A stretch of DNA of 64,000 nt from Fundidesulfovibrio putealis DSM 16056 (GCF_000429325.1 NZ_KE386886.1:189626-253625), one strand, 5' to 3'; shown: positions 16,505 to 26,670, counted from the stretch's first letter. A program made the numbers and translations. Notes: generated by a model from the letters alone, not told the origin.

Positions 16505-16535
16505 GCACGCCCCACCCGCTGTTCCCGACAACATG

Positions 16536-16566
16536 GCCGCCGCTCCGGGCGGCTACACTCTTTTTA
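16536..16566 (+). terminator. Rho-independent terminator after the sigma54 activator
   Basis: Stem GCCGCC/GGCGGC with a 6-nt loop, followed by TACACTCTTTTTATC. It lies about 30 bp after the activator stop codon and just upstream of the kdp promoter region, separating the two units. Confidence 0.7.
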
Positions 16567-16583
16567 TCTCCCGCCCCCGACTC

Positions 16584-16600
16584 TTTACACCATTTTTACA
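16584..16600 (+). promoter_or_regulatory. KdpE-like operator upstream of kdp
   Basis: TTTACACCATTTTTACA is a 17-bp direct repeat of TTTACA. I remember the E. coli KdpE site as TTTATACTTTTTTTACA; 14 of 17 positions agree, and the following CCCGCC is also similar. It lies 46 bp before the first small gene, and a TACATA -10-like hexamer lies at 16611-16616. The kdpDE genes at the end of the operon supply the cognate regulator. Confidence 0.75.
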
Positions 16601-16645
16601 CCCGCCTGATTACATATGCCCCATCGACACTCATCGGAGGTTGCG

Positions 16646-16735
16646 ATGGACATTCTCTTTGTTTCGCTCACCCTGGCCCTGGTCTTCGGCCTGTTCGGCC
16701 TGATCGGGCTGCTCGGCAATCTGGAAAGGAAATAA
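16646..16735 (+). CDS. Small single-helix membrane protein upstream of kdpF
   Basis: 29 residues, starting at an ATG with CGGAGG 5 bp upstream, so translation is likely. It is almost entirely one hydrophobic helix (ILFVSLTLALVFGLFGLIGL) ending in LERK. It lies 2 bp before kdpF and after the KdpE-like site. Small proteins in this position occur in some other kdp operons, from memory, but I know no established function; a second KdpF-like stabilising peptide is possible. Confidence 0.65.
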   Translation: MDILFVSLTLALVFGLFGLIGLLGNLERK

Positions 16736-16737
16736 CC

Positions 16738-16821
16738 ATGGACAGCCTGGCCCTCACCCTTGCCGCCGTCCTGTTCGTGTACCTGCTGGCGGCGCTGTGC
16801 AAACCGGAGTGGTTCGAATGA
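16738..16821 (+). CDS. kdpF: KdpF, small subunit of potassium-transporting P-type ATPase
   Basis: 27 residues: one transmembrane helix followed by the characteristic ending [13 protein letters not shown] (compare LLxALLRPExF in other KdpF proteins). The stop overlaps the kdpA start as ATGA. KdpF stabilises the KdpABC complex in the inner membrane. Confidence 0.85.
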   Translation: MDSLALTLAAVLFVYLLAALCKPEWFE

Positions 16822-18602
16822 ACGTCAACAGCCTGTTTCACCTCGTGTTCTTCATCGTGCTGCTGCTGGCGGCGTCCTGGCCGCTGGGCCTGTACATTGC
16901 CCGCGTCTACCAGGACCAGCCCTGCGGCCTGGACCGCGCGCTCGGCCTCGTGGAGCGCCTGCTGTACCGCCTGTGCGGCGTGGACGCCCGCCAGGAGATG
17001 GACTGGAAGGCCTACGCCCTGTCCATGGTGGGCCTGAACGCCCTGGGCCTCCTGGCGGTCTACGCCCTCCAGCGGCTTCAGGGCGCTCTGCCCCTGAACC
17101 CGGCTGATCTTTCGGCGGTGGACCCCTTCGTGGCCTTCAACACCGCCGTGAGCTTCGCCACCAACACCAACTGGCAGGCCTACGGCGGCGAGACCACCAT
17201 GAGCTACCTCACGCAGATGCTTGCGCTCACGGTGCAGAACTTCCTGTCCGCCGCCACGGGCATGGCCGTGATGGCCGCCCTGATCCGTGGCCTTGCCCGG
17301 CGCGAGACCGACAGGCTGGGCAATTTCTGGCGCGACGTGACCCGCTCGGTGCTCTACGTCCTGCTGCCCCTGTCCATCGTGCTGAGCCTTGCGCTCATGT
17401 GGCAGGGCGTGCCCCAGACCCTGGAAGGCCCGGCTGCCGCCGCGTTCCTGGAGCCTGCCAGCTACGACAAGCCCGTGCTGGATGAAACGGGCAAGCCGGT
17501 CCTGGACGAGTCAGGCACCCCCAGGACGGAACCGGCCACGCAGGCGCAGCAGAGCATCGCCCGCGGCCCCGTGGCCTCCCAGGTGGCCATCAAACAGCTG
17601 GGCACCAACGGCGGCGGCTACTACAACGTCAACTCCGCCCACCCGCTGGAGAACCCCACGCCGCTCACCAACCTGCTGGAGATGCTGGCCATTCTGCTGA
17701 TACCGGCAGCGCTTTGCCACACGTTCGGGGTGATGGTCGGCGACAAGCGGCAAGGTTTTGCCGTTCTGGCCGCCATGACCATCCTGTTCGCCGGGTTCGC
17801 GCTGCTGACGCTCCAGGCCGAATCCGCCCTCAACCCGACGCTTGCGGGCCTGGGCATGGAGTCCGCCCCCAGCCTGGAGGGCAAGGAGCTGCGCTTCGGC
17901 GTGGCCGGGTCCGCCCTGTGGGCCGCCGTCACCACTGCCGCGTCCAATGGTTCGGTGAACTCCATGCACGACAGCTTCACGCCCCTTGGCGGCATGTGGC
18001 CGATGCTGCTCATGCAGCTTGGCGAGGTGGTCTACGGCGGCGTTGGCTCCGGACTGTACGGCATGCTGGTCTTCGCCGTGGTGGCCGTGTTCGTGGCCGG
18101 ACTCATGGTCGGGCGCACGCCGGAGTACCTGGGCAAGAAGATCGAACCCTTCGAGACCAAGATGGCGGCGCTCATCATCCTCATCCCGCCCTTCCTGTGC
18201 CTGATGGGCACGGCCCTGGCCGCCGTGGCCGGTCCGGCGGACGCCCTGTCCAACCCAGGCCCCCACGGGTTCAGCCAGATGCTCTACGCGTTCTCCTCCA
18301 TGGGCAACAACAACGGCAGCGCCTTCGCCGGGCTCACCGCCTCCTCGCCCTTCTGGACCATCGCGGGCGCAGTGGCCATGTTCGTGTCGCGCTATTGGCT
18401 CATCATCCCGGTGCTGGCCCTGGCCGGGTCCATGGCGGGCAAGAAGCGGCTGCAGGAAGGACCCGGCACCCTGCCGACGCACGGCCCGGTCTTCGTGGGA
18501 CTGCTCATGGCCGTGGTGCTGGTGGTTGGCGCGCTCACCTTCGTGCCTGCTCTGGCGCTCGGCCCCGTGGCGGAACATCTGGCCCTGTACCAGTTGAAAT
18601 AA
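16818..18602 (+). CDS. kdpA: KdpA, potassium-binding and translocating subunit
   Basis: 594 residues, with the start overlapping the kdpF stop. It is a polytopic membrane protein with the KdpA selectivity-filter segments visible: [50 protein letters not shown] and [15 protein letters not shown]. It takes K+ from the periplasm and passes it through the KdpA-KdpB tunnel. Length is slightly above the usual 560 or so because of a loop at about 215-250 ([19 protein letters not shown]), which contains a short internal duplication. No damage is seen. Confidence 0.97.
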   Translation: MNVNSLFHLVFFIVLLLAASWPLGLYIARVYQDQPCGLDRALGLVERLLYRLCGVDARQEMDWKAYALSMVGLNALGLLAVYALQRLQGALPLNPADLSAVDPFVAFNTAVSFATNTNWQAYGGETTMSYLTQMLALTVQNFLSAATGMAVMAALIRGLARRETDRLGNFWRDVTRSVLYVLLPLSIVLSLALMWQGVPQTLEGPAAAAFLEPASYDKPVLDETGKPVLDESGTPRTEPATQAQQSIARGPVASQVAIKQLGTNGGGYYNVNSAHPLENPTPLTNLLEMLAILLIPAALCHTFGVMVGDKRQGFAVLAAMTILFAGFALLTLQAESALNPTLAGLGMESAPSLEGKELRFGVAGSALWAAVTTAASNGSVNSMHDSFTPLGGMWPMLLMQLGEVVYGGVGSGLYGMLVFAVVAVFVAGLMVGRTPEYLGKKIEPFETKMAALIILIPPFLCLMGTALAAVAGPADALSNPGPHGFSQMLYAFSSMGNNNGSAFAGLTASSPFWTIAGAVAMFVSRYWLIIPVLALAGSMAGKKRLQEGPGTLPTHGPVFVGLLMAVVLVVGALTFVPALALGPVAEHLALYQLK

Positions 18603-18616
18603 CGAGGTTTATTCAG

Positions 18617-20689
18617 ATGTCCAAAGATAAGAAAAAACGCCCCCTGTTCGATGCGGCCATCGTGCGCCAGGCGCTTAGCGACTGCGTACGAAAGCTCTCC
18701 CCGGCCCGACAGGCCCGCAACCCTGTGATGTTCACGGTCTACGTGGGCAGCATCCTGACCACGCTGCTGGCCGTGCAGGCCTATCTGGGAAAGGGCGAGG
18801 CCCCCTTCGGGTTCGTGGCCTCCGTGTCCGCGTGGCTGTGGGCCACGGTGCTCTTCGCCAACTTCGCCGAGGCCATGGCCGAGGGCCGTGGCAAGGCCCA
18901 GGCAGCGGCCCTTCGCGGCCTGCGCCAGGACGTGGCCGCCCGGAAGCTCGTGCACCCGCGCCGCGATTCGCCTTTCGCCACCGTTCCCGCCAAGACCCTG
19001 CACCGGGGCGACCTGGTGCTGGTGGAAGCGGGCGACACCATCCCCTCCGACGGCGAAATAGTGGAAGGCATCGCCTCCGTGGACGAGTCGGCAATAACCG
19101 GGGAGAGCGCCCCGGTGATCCGCGAGGCGGGCGGCGACCGCAGCGCCGTCACCGGCGGGACGCGGCTCCTCTCGGACTGGCTGGTGGTCAAGGTAGCCGC
19201 CGAATCCGGCGAAACCTTCCTGGACCGCATGATCTCCCTGGTGGAGGGCGCCAAGCGCCGCAAGACCCCCAACGAGATCGCCCTGAACATCCTGCTGGCC
19301 TCGCTGACCCTCATCTTCCTGGTGGTCTGCGTCACGCTTCGGCCCATGTCGGCCTTTGCCGTGGCGCTCTCCGGCCAGGGCCAGGCCGTGACCATCACCG
19401 CCCTGGCCGCGCTCTTCGTGTGCCTGGCCCCCACCACCATCGGGGGGCTTCTCTCGGCCATCGGCATCGCGGGCATGGACCGCCTCATCCAGGCGGGCGT
19501 CATCGCCACCTCGGGCCGGGCCGTGGAGGCCGCCGGGGACGTGGACGTGCTGCTCCTGGACAAGACCGGCACCATCACCCTGGGCAACCGGCAGGCCTCG
19601 GCCTTCCTGCCTGTTCCGGGCGTTGACGAGCGCGAACTTGCCGAGGCGGCCCAGCTGGCCTCGCTGGCAGACGAGACGCCCGAGGGCCGCTCCATCGTGG
19701 TGCTGGCCAAGGAGCGCTTCGGCATTCGCGGGCGCGACCTGCACGAACTGGGGGCAACCTTCGTGCCCTTCACCGCCCAGACCCGCCTGTCGGGCGTGAA
19801 CCTGCCGGAGCGCCTGATCCGCAAAGGCGCGCCGGACGCCATAAAAGCCCTGGCCGAGCACTCCGGCCAGCGCATCCCCAAGGAGATCGACCTCTTTATC
19901 CACGACATCGCCAAATCCGGCGGCACGCCTCTGCTGGTGTCCGAGAACGGCAGGCCGCTGGGGGCCATATGGCTCAAAGACATCGTGAAGGGGGGCATCC
20001 GCGAGCGGTTCGCCGAGCTTCGCTCCATGGGCATCAAGACCATCATGGTCACCGGCGACAACTCGCTCACCGCTGCGGCCATCGCGGCGGAGGCGGGCGT
20101 GGACGACTTTCTGGCCGAGGCCACACCGGAAGCCAAGCTGGCGCGCATCCGCCAGTACCAGGCCGAGGGCAAGATGGTGGCCATGACCGGCGACGGCACC
20201 AACGACGCCCCGGCCCTGGCCCAGGCCGACGTGGGCGTGGCCATGAACTCCGGCACCCAGGCCGCCAAGGAGGCCGGGAACATGGTGGACCTGGACTCCA
20301 ACCCCACCAAGCTGCTGGAAGTGGTGGCCATCGGCAAGCAATTGCTCATGACGCGAGGCTCGCTGACCACCTTCAGCATATCAAACGACATCGCCAAGTA
20401 CTTCGCCATCATCCCGGCGGTGTTCGCGGGCATCTACCCGCAGCTTGGGGTTTTGGACGTGATGGGGCTCACCACGCCCAAGTCGGCCGTGCTGTCCGCC
20501 GTGGTGTTCAACGCGCTGATCATCGTGGTGCTGATCCCCCTGGCGCTCAAGGGCGTGAAGTACGTGCCCGCCCCGGCTGCCCTGGCCCTGCGGCGCAATC
20601 TGCTCATCTACGGGCTGGGGGGGCTGCTTGTGCCTTTTGCGGGAATCAAGCTCATAGACGTCATCATCTCCGCCCTTGGCTGGGCGTAG
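18617..20689 (+). CDS. kdpB: KdpB, P-type ATPase catalytic subunit
   Basis: 690 residues from the ATG at 18617, 14 bp after kdpA. Hallmarks: the actuator TGES in ITGESAPV, phosphorylation site DKTGT with Asp315, nucleotide-binding KGAPDAI, and hinge MVTGDN followed by [12 protein letters not shown]. It hydrolyses ATP to power K+ uptake through KdpA under potassium limitation. Complete and apparently functional. Confidence 0.98.
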   Translation: MSKDKKKRPLFDAAIVRQALSDCVRKLSPARQARNPVMFTVYVGSILTTLLAVQAYLGKGEAPFGFVASVSAWLWATVLFANFAEAMAEGRGKAQAAALRGLRQDVAARKLVHPRRDSPFATVPAKTLHRGDLVLVEAGDTIPSDGEIVEGIASVDESAITGESAPVIREAGGDRSAVTGGTRLLSDWLVVKVAAESGETFLDRMISLVEGAKRRKTPNEIALNILLASLTLIFLVVCVTLRPMSAFAVALSGQGQAVTITALAALFVCLAPTTIGGLLSAIGIAGMDRLIQAGVIATSGRAVEAAGDVDVLLLDKTGTITLGNRQASAFLPVPGVDERELAEAAQLASLADETPEGRSIVVLAKERFGIRGRDLHELGATFVPFTAQTRLSGVNLPERLIRKGAPDAIKALAEHSGQRIPKEIDLFIHDIAKSGGTPLLVSENGRPLGAIWLKDIVKGGIRERFAELRSMGIKTIMVTGDNSLTAAAIAAEAGVDDFLAEATPEAKLARIRQYQAEGKMVAMTGDGTNDAPALAQADVGVAMNSGTQAAKEAGNMVDLDSNPTKLLEVVAIGKQLLMTRGSLTTFSISNDIAKYFAIIPAVFAGIYPQLGVLDVMGLTTPKSAVLSAVVFNALIIVVLIPLALKGVKYVPAPAALALRRNLLIYGLGGLLVPFAGIKLIDVIISALGWA

Positions 20690-20698
20690 GAGTTTGCC

Positions 20699-21295
20699 AT
20701 GTTCAGGATCTTCATGACCCAGTTGAAACCGGCGGCGCTCATGCTCTTCTGGATGGCGCTCTTGACCGGGTTGGCCTATCCCCTGGCCATGACCGGCACC
20801 GGAAAAGTGCTGTTCCCGGTTCAGGCCTCGGGCAGCCTGATCGCGGGCCAGTCCGGCCCTTCAGGATATGCAGGATCAACTCTCATCGGCCAGGGCTTCG
20901 ATTCGCCCCGGCACTTCTGGGGCAGGCCCTCGGCCACCTCGCCGCACGCCTACAACGCCGGGGCCTCCTCCGGCTCCAACCTGGGACCGTCCAACCCCGC
21001 CCTGGCCGAGGCCGTGGCAGAGCGCGCCGCCAGGCTCAAGGCCGAACACGGCGACGCCCCCATTCCCATGGACCTGGTCACGGCGTCGGGCAGCGGCCTG
21101 GACCCGCACATAAGCCCGCAGGCCGCCGCCTACCAGATCGACCGGGTGGCCACGGCCCGGAAACTCTCCCGCGACAGCGTTGCGTCCCTGATCGCGAAGC
21201 ACACCCAGGGTCCCCTGTGGGGATTCTGGGGCGAGCCGCGCGTGAACGTGCTTACGCTCAATCTTGCCCTGGATGCCTTGGCCGACAAGGAGTAG
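20699..21295 (+). CDS. kdpC: KdpC, potassium-transporting ATPase subunit C
   Basis: 198 residues with one N-terminal transmembrane helix (LMLFWMALLTGLAYPLAMTG) and a periplasmic domain containing family motifs: GSLIG-like SLIAGQ, PRHFWGRPSAT, YNAGASSGSNLGPSNP, and the conserved TASGSGLDPHISPQAA. KdpC assembles with KdpA and KdpB and modulates ATP binding. It lies 9 bp after kdpB and 9 bp before kdpD. Confidence 0.97.
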   Translation: MFRIFMTQLKPAALMLFWMALLTGLAYPLAMTGTGKVLFPVQASGSLIAGQSGPSGYAGSTLIGQGFDSPRHFWGRPSATSPHAYNAGASSGSNLGPSNPALAEAVAERAARLKAEHGDAPIPMDLVTASGSGLDPHISPQAAAYQIDRVATARKLSRDSVASLIAKHTQGPLWGFWGEPRVNVLTLNLALDALADKE

Positions 21296-21304
21296 GACGA
21301 AAGC

Positions 21305-23989
21305 ATGCGAGACGAGGATCAACGCCCGGACCCCGACGCCCTGCTGGCCATGGTCAGGCGCGAGGAGGAAGGCAGACGCAGGGGCCAGCTGAGGATATTC
21401 CTCGGCATGGCCCCGGGCGTGGGCAAGACCTACGCCATGCTGGAGGCCGCGCGCGCCAAGATGGCCGAAGGGCTGGACCTGCTGGCGGGGATCGTCGAGA
21501 CCCACGGGCGCGAGGAGACCGAGGCGCTGCTCTACGAGATGCCCTCCCTGCCCCGCAAACAGATCGACTACAAGGGCCACCCGCTCGAAGAGTTCGACCT
21601 GGACGAGGCCCTGTCCCGGCGTCCCGCGCTCATCCTGGTGGACGAACTGGCCCACACGAACGTGCCGGGCTCGCGCCATCCCAAGCGCTGGCAGGACGTG
21701 GAGGAGCTTTTGGAGAATGGCCTGAACGTCTGGACCACCCTGAACGTGCAGCACCTGGAGAGCTTGAACGACATCGTGGCCCAGATAACCGGGGTGCGCG
21801 TGCGCGAGACCGTGCCCGACGCCGTGCTCGAGCGCGCCGAATCGGTCATCCTGGTGGACCTGCCCCCGGAGGATCTGCGCCAGCGCCTGAGCGAGGGCAA
21901 GGTCTACCTGCCCAGGCAGGCCGAGTGGGCCGGGGAGAACTTCTTCCGCTCCGGCAACCTGAGCGCGCTTCGCGAGTTGGCGCTGCGCTCCACGGCCAAC
22001 CGCGTGAACACCGAAGTGCTGGTGTACCGCCAGGGGCACTCCATCCAGACCACCTGGCCCACGGCGGAGCGCATCCTGGTGTGCGTGGGGCCCTCGCCCA
22101 CCTCGGCCACGCTGGTGCGCGCCGCGAAGCGCCTGGCCGACGGCCTGCACGCGCCCTGGCACGCCCTGTACATCCAGCAGCAGCCCCAGGGGGAGCTGAC
22201 CGAGAGGGCGCTTGCCAACCTGAGCCTGGCCCGGGAACTGGGCGCGCTGACCCACGTGCTGGCGGGCGGGGACGTGGCGCGGCTCATTGTCGGCTTCGCC
22301 AGGCAGCACAACGTCACCCGTATCGTGGTGGGCAAACCCCTGCGCCGACGCTTCACAGACCTGCTGCGGGGCAGCCCCGTGGACCAGCTGGTGCGCCTCT
22401 CCGAGGAAATAGACGTCCACGTCATCAAGGGGCAGGACACGGGCACGCCGCGCGCGGCCAAACCCCAAGCGCGCCCCAGGCACCGCCTGAAGGACTACGC
22501 CGCCGCCCTGGGCGTGGTGGCGGCCTCCACGGCGGCCTGTTTCGCCATGTTCCCGTATTTCGAGCTGGCCAACCTTATCATGGTCTATCTGATGGGGGTC
22601 ATGGCCGTGGCGTTCTGGCTGCCCCGGCGAGCCTCCGCCCTGGCTTCGGGGCTTAGCGTGCTGGCCTTCGATTTCTGCTTCGTGCCGCCGCGCTTCAGCT
22701 TCGCGGTGACGGACGTGGCCTATCTGGTCACGTTCCTGGTCATGTTCCTGGTGGCCCTGGTCATCAGCGGCATGGCCTCGCGCATCAAGGCCCAGGCGGA
22801 CAGCGCAGGCCAGCTGGAGCGCCAGGCCTCGGAGCTGAGCGGGCTCTCCCGGCATCTGGCCGCCAACCGGGGCACGGCCAAGCTGGTTCAGGTGGCCAGG
22901 AACCACATCGCCGCCGTGTTCGGCTGCAAGACCTTCGTGCTGCTGCCCTCTGGCTCCGGCAAGCTGGAGACGGCCTTCATGCCAAGCGACGAGGAGCTCA
23001 TCTCCAGCAAGGACCACGGCGTGGCCCAGTGGGTCTTCGACAACGCCAATCCCGCCGGGCTGTCCACCCAGACCCTGGCGGATTCCGAGATCCTTTTCCT
23101 GCCGCTCCCCGGCGCAGACGAGGTGCTGGGGGTCATCGGGCTGAAACCCCAGGACGAGGAAGCCCGCGACGGCCTGCTGCTGCCGGATCGGCGGCGACTG
23201 CTGGACGCCTTCGTGCATCAGGCCGCCATGGCCCTGGACGTGGACCGGCTGGAGGAAAAGGCCAAGGCCACCCTCATGGAGGCCGAGCGCGAGAAGCTGC
23301 GCTCCGCCCTGCTCTCCACGGTGACCCACGACTTCAAGACCCCCCTGGCGGCCATCTCCGGCTCCGCCGAGAGCCTCATGGCCCTGGGAGAATCCGCCAG
23401 CCCCGAGGTCCGGCGCGCCCTGGAGGAGAACATCGCCGCCGAGGCCTCGCGCCTGGAGCGGCTGGCGGACAACCTGCTGCGCATCGCGGCGCTTGAGTCC
23501 GGGGCCGTGGTGCCGGAGCTCAAGCCCGTGCCGCTGGAGGAGGTCATCGGCAGTTCGCTCGCGCGGCTGGAGTCCACCCTGGCTGAGCACCCCGTGCGGG
23601 TGGACGTTCCCCCGGACATGCCGCCCATCCCCATGGACGAGGTGCTCATGGAGCAGGTGTTCCTGAATCTTCTGGAGAACGCCGCCAAGTACACTCCGGC
23701 GGGGACCGCCATCGCCATCCTGGCCGACGTGCGGCGCGGTGAAGCCGTGATCGAGGTGCGCGACAACGGGCCGGGGCTTCCTCCCGGCGACCACGACAGG
23801 CTGTTCGAGCGGTATCAGCGAGGCGACAGGCGGGATGCCGGACACGCCGCCGAAGGCTACGGCCTGGGTCTGGCCATCTGCAAAGCCGTGATCAAGGCCC
23901 ACGGCGGAAGCATCACCGCGCGCGACAACGCCCCCACCGGGGCGCGCTTCACCATGACCCTCCCTCTCCATGACGGCCATGACCAGTAA
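21305..23989 (+). CDS. kdpD: KdpD, osmosensitive K+ sensor histidine kinase
   Basis: 894 residues with the full KdpD layout: N-terminal KdpD domain with ATP-binding loop GMAPGVGKTYAML, universal-stress-like domain at about 240-370, four transmembrane helices of the DUF4118 type at about 395-490, a GAF-like region, and the kinase core with His675 in TVTHDFKTPLAA, N-box LENAAKY, DNGPGLP and GYGLGLAICKAV. It senses K+ limitation and phosphorylates KdpE. Its stop overlaps kdpE by 20 bp. Confidence 0.97.
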   Translation: MRDEDQRPDPDALLAMVRREEEGRRRGQLRIFLGMAPGVGKTYAMLEAARAKMAEGLDLLAGIVETHGREETEALLYEMPSLPRKQIDYKGHPLEEFDLDEALSRRPALILVDELAHTNVPGSRHPKRWQDVEELLENGLNVWTTLNVQHLESLNDIVAQITGVRVRETVPDAVLERAESVILVDLPPEDLRQRLSEGKVYLPRQAEWAGENFFRSGNLSALRELALRSTANRVNTEVLVYRQGHSIQTTWPTAERILVCVGPSPTSATLVRAAKRLADGLHAPWHALYIQQQPQGELTERALANLSLARELGALTHVLAGGDVARLIVGFARQHNVTRIVVGKPLRRRFTDLLRGSPVDQLVRLSEEIDVHVIKGQDTGTPRAAKPQARPRHRLKDYAAALGVVAASTAACFAMFPYFELANLIMVYLMGVMAVAFWLPRRASALASGLSVLAFDFCFVPPRFSFAVTDVAYLVTFLVMFLVALVISGMASRIKAQADSAGQLERQASELSGLSRHLAANRGTAKLVQVARNHIAAVFGCKTFVLLPSGSGKLETAFMPSDEELISSKDHGVAQWVFDNANPAGLSTQTLADSEILFLPLPGADEVLGVIGLKPQDEEARDGLLLPDRRRLLDAFVHQAAMALDVDRLEEKAKATLMEAEREKLRSALLSTVTHDFKTPLAAISGSAESLMALGESASPEVRRALEENIAAEASRLERLADNLLRIAALESGAVVPELKPVPLEEVIGSSLARLESTLAEHPVRVDVPPDMPPIPMDEVLMEQVFLNLLENAAKYTPAGTAIAILADVRRGEAVIEVRDNGPGLPPGDHDRLFERYQRGDRRDAGHAAEGYGLGLAICKAVIKAHGGSITARDNAPTGARFTMTLPLHDGHDQ

Positions 23990-24674
23990 CAAGACAGCCA
24001 CCATCCTGGTGGTGGACGACGAGGCGGCAATCCTGCGCTTCCTGAAGCCGTTCCTCCAGGCCGAGGGGTACGCCGTGCTCGAGGCGCGCACCGGGCGCGA
24101 GGCGCTGGCCCTGGCGTCGTCCCACGAACCGGAGGTCATCCTGCTGGACCTGGGCCTTCCGGATATGGACGGCCAGGAGATCATCCAGGCGCTGCCGCCC
24201 TGGAGCCGGTCGCGGGTGATCGTGGTGTCGGCGCGCGGCAGGGAGCAGGACAAGGTCTCCGCCCTGGACCTGGGCGCGAGCGACTACCTCACCAAGCCCT
24301 TCAGCCTGGCCGAGCTTGCGGCCAGGATACGGGCGCTTCTGCGGCGCGGGGCCACGGCGGATGCTCCGCCTCCGGCCAATTACCAGTTCGGGGACCTGTC
24401 CATCGACATCGAGGCACACGTGGTGCGCCTTGGCAGCGAGGAGGCGCACCTGACCCCCACGGAGTTCAAGATGCTGGCATTCCTGGCGCGCCACGCGGGC
24501 AAGGTGGTCACGCACGGGCAGCTCCTCAAGGAGGTCTGGGGCAAACACAGCCAGGGGCAGGAGCACTACGTGCGCATCCACGTCCACAAGCTGCGCCAGA
24601 AGATCGAGCCAGATCCGGCCCGCCCCAGGCACCTGCACACGGAAACGGGCGTCGGGTACCGGTTCAAGGAGTAA
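23970..24674 (+). CDS. kdpE: KdpE, OmpR-family response regulator of kdp
   Basis: 234 residues: receiver (VVDDE; Asp60 in VILLDLGLPDMDG; Lys in LTKPFSL) and winged-helix DNA-binding domain (HLTPTEFKMLAFLARHAGKV...YVRIHVHKLRQKIE...GVGYRF). It overlaps kdpD. A second ATG three codons in is an equally possible start. It is expected to bind the TTTACA-type repeat at 16584-16600. Confidence 0.97.
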   Translation: MTAMTSNKTATILVVDDEAAILRFLKPFLQAEGYAVLEARTGREALALASSHEPEVILLDLGLPDMDGQEIIQALPPWSRSRVIVVSARGREQDKVSALDLGASDYLTKPFSLAELAARIRALLRRGATADAPPPANYQFGDLSIDIEAHVVRLGSEEAHLTPTEFKMLAFLARHAGKVVTHGQLLKEVWGKHSQGQEHYVRIHVHKLRQKIEPDPARPRHLHTETGVGYRFKE

Positions 24675-25558
24675 TCGTGGCGCTTGCGCCCGCAACCAGC
24701 CTGCCCCGCCCTGATTGCGACCCGGCCTGAAACCCTGTGGGCACGCCAGCCCGCACGAACCGTGCGTCGGCATCTACTCGGGCAGCGACCGGTTCATCGG
24801 CCCGCGATCACCGGAGATATTCCGACTGTTTCCTGCGCTTCAAGCGGACCTTGCGGCTGAATGCACCGCTGACGTATCCTTTTGACCCAATCGCCCCTGC
24901 ATGATGGTTCCTTTTTTCACGGTGCACGCAACGCCCTGAAATCGGGGCTTTTGCCCCGTTTCTCCGGGACGGCATACCCGCTTCGCCGCGCCCTGTGCGC
25001 ACGAATGAGCCAACTCCTCCTCGCCAGCTTGACGCTACCCCTGACAACACACTGAAATATCGTGCCTTTTAATTTGGCGCATTCCTTGCTCTTCTATTTT
25101 AATGCAGTATACATGTTAATTTTAACATAACACGGAAAATTCACTGTTGCGATGAATAATTTCACCAATGACCCTACGCACAAGCTCTCACCAGGAGCAC
25201 CAATGCAGCCGCCTCACAGCGCGTCCGCGCGAGTGATGCATGCTGTATTCCGCGATTTGTCTTCAGGTTTTGCACTGCAACGCGCCATTCATCTTCTTTA
25301 AATTCCATACCGTATAAGGGTGATTTTTGTTTGCTTGACTTCACTTCAATCCAAAGCGATGCCCTGAACTATGTCGAATTTGATATATATCGTGACTGAC
25401 AGAACAGCCGCCGCGCCAGCGCCGCTTTCCTTGCGAAGCTGGCGTGAGGCAGAGCCAGCCCCGTCTGCCCTCATCCCGACGCAGGTTTGCGCACTTTCGC
25501 GCGCCGTACGCGCCGCGTCTCCCCTTTTCCGCCCCCTTATCTGGCAAGGAGCCCCCCC
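24675..25558. other. Long intergenic region without a convincing gene, with an AT-rich island
   Basis: 884 bp between kdpE and the molybdopterin-binding protein. The first 370 bp are GC-rich with no supported gene. From about 25050 to 25420 base composition falls sharply (TTTTAATTTGG, TTAATTTTAACATAA, TTTAAATTCC), unlike the rest of the window, and includes the 10-bp palindrome GATATATATC at 25381-25390. This AT-rich stretch probably holds the promoter(s) of the downstream molybdenum-enzyme genes. I see no recognisable riboswitch, tRNA or mobile element. A possible 32-codon frame at 25203 is not strong enough to call. Confidence 0.6.
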
Positions 25559-26599
25559 ATGCGCATGATGAAAGGCATGAAAGCCATCCCCGTCCAGGAA
25601 GCCGTGGGAACGGTCCTGGGCCACGACATCACCCGCATCGTGCCCGGAAAGGAAAAAGGCACGGCCTACCGCAAGGGCCACGTCATCACCCGCGAGGACA
25701 TCCCCGGCCTTCTCACCGTGGGCAAGGAGCACATCTTCGTCTTCGACCTGACCCTGGGCCTGGTCCACGAGGACGACGCGGCCACCCGGCTGGCCGAAGG
25801 CGCGCGGGGCCGGGGCCTCGCGCTCTCCGCGCCCTCCGAGGGCAAGGTGACGCTCACGGCTGCGCACACGGGGCTTCTGAAGATCGACGTGCCCCGTCTG
25901 ACCCGGCTCAACTCCATCGAGGACATCGTGTTCGTCACGGCCCACTCCAACCAGCAGGTGCGCTCCGGGCAGCCCGTGGCCGGAACCCGCGTGGTGCCGC
26001 TGGTGATCGAGGAGGAGAAGCTCCAGCGCGCCGAGCTGGTGCTGGAAGGTGGGCCGCTCATTGAGGTCAAGCCCTTCCGGCAGGCCCGCGTGGGCATGGT
26101 CACCACGGGCAGCGAGGTGTTCTCCGGGCGCATACAAGACGGGTTCGGCCCGGTGGTGCGCCGCAAGTTCGAGGACCTGGGCAGCCAGGTGCTGCGCCAG
26201 ATCATCGTAAGCGACGAGATCCCCCTGTGCGTGTCCGCCATCCGGGAGCTTCTGGCCCAGGGCGCGGACATGATCGTGGTCACGGGAGGCATGTCCGTGG
26301 ACCCCGACGACCAGACGCCCGCCTCCATCCGCGAGGCCGGGGGCAAGGTGATCGGCTACGGCGCGCCTGTGCTGCCCGGAGCCATGTTCCTTTTGGCCAT
26401 GATCGGCGACGTGCCCGTGCTCGGGCTGCCGGGGTGCGTCATGTACCACAAGGCCAGCATCTTCGACCTCATCGTCCCCAGGCTCCTGGCCGGGGAGGCC
26501 GTGAGCGCACCAGACATCGCGGCGCTTGGACACGGCGGGCTGTGCATGGCCTGCCCCGAGTGCCGCTACCCTATTTGTCCGTTCGGAAAAGGCCAATGA
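25559..26599 (+). CDS. Molybdopterin-binding protein (MoeA/MogA-like fold) with C-terminal cysteine cluster
   Basis: 346 residues from the ATG at 25559, with AAGGAG 7 bp upstream. Residues about 1-165 are unassigned. About 176-315 form a MoCF_biosynth fold: VGMVTTGSEVFSGRIQDGFGP, then MIVVTGGMSVDPDDQTP, then LGLPGCVMY. The last 20 residues contain CMACPECRYPIC, four closely spaced cysteines that could bind zinc or an Fe-S cluster. It lies 71 bp upstream of mop and probably handles molybdopterin for it. MoeA itself inserts molybdate; whether this protein does so is not shown by sequence. Confidence 0.85.
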   Translation: MRMMKGMKAIPVQEAVGTVLGHDITRIVPGKEKGTAYRKGHVITREDIPGLLTVGKEHIFVFDLTLGLVHEDDAATRLAEGARGRGLALSAPSEGKVTLTAAHTGLLKIDVPRLTRLNSIEDIVFVTAHSNQQVRSGQPVAGTRVVPLVIEEEKLQRAELVLEGGPLIEVKPFRQARVGMVTTGSEVFSGRIQDGFGPVVRRKFEDLGSQVLRQIIVSDEIPLCVSAIRELLAQGADMIVVTGGMSVDPDDQTPASIREAGGKVIGYGAPVLPGAMFLLAMIGDVPVLGLPGCVMYHKASIFDLIVPRLLAGEAVSAPDIAALGHGGLCMACPECRYPICPFGKGQ

Positions 26600-26670
26600 T
26601 CCCGGCGCGCTGAGCCGTAGCCGGGCCTTATGCGACCAAGACTTCAACCGATGCGAGAAGGAGGCAGGGA

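Noticed and set aside
20876..24253. Very long open frame on the minus strand opposite kdpC/kdpD
   Set aside because: It has no recognisable domains, is rich in His/Gly/Gln as expected of antisense high-GC frames, and lies over an unmistakable KdpD.
25203..25301. 32-codon frame with an AGGAG-like site (MQPPHSASARV...)
   Set aside because: No similarity or structure I can recognise; a frame this short in a long intergenic region is expected by chance.
25381..25390. GATATATATC palindrome as a ModE-type operator
   Set aside because: It does not match the ModE consensus half-sites (CGTTATAT type) as I know them; kept only as a palindrome of unknown meaning.
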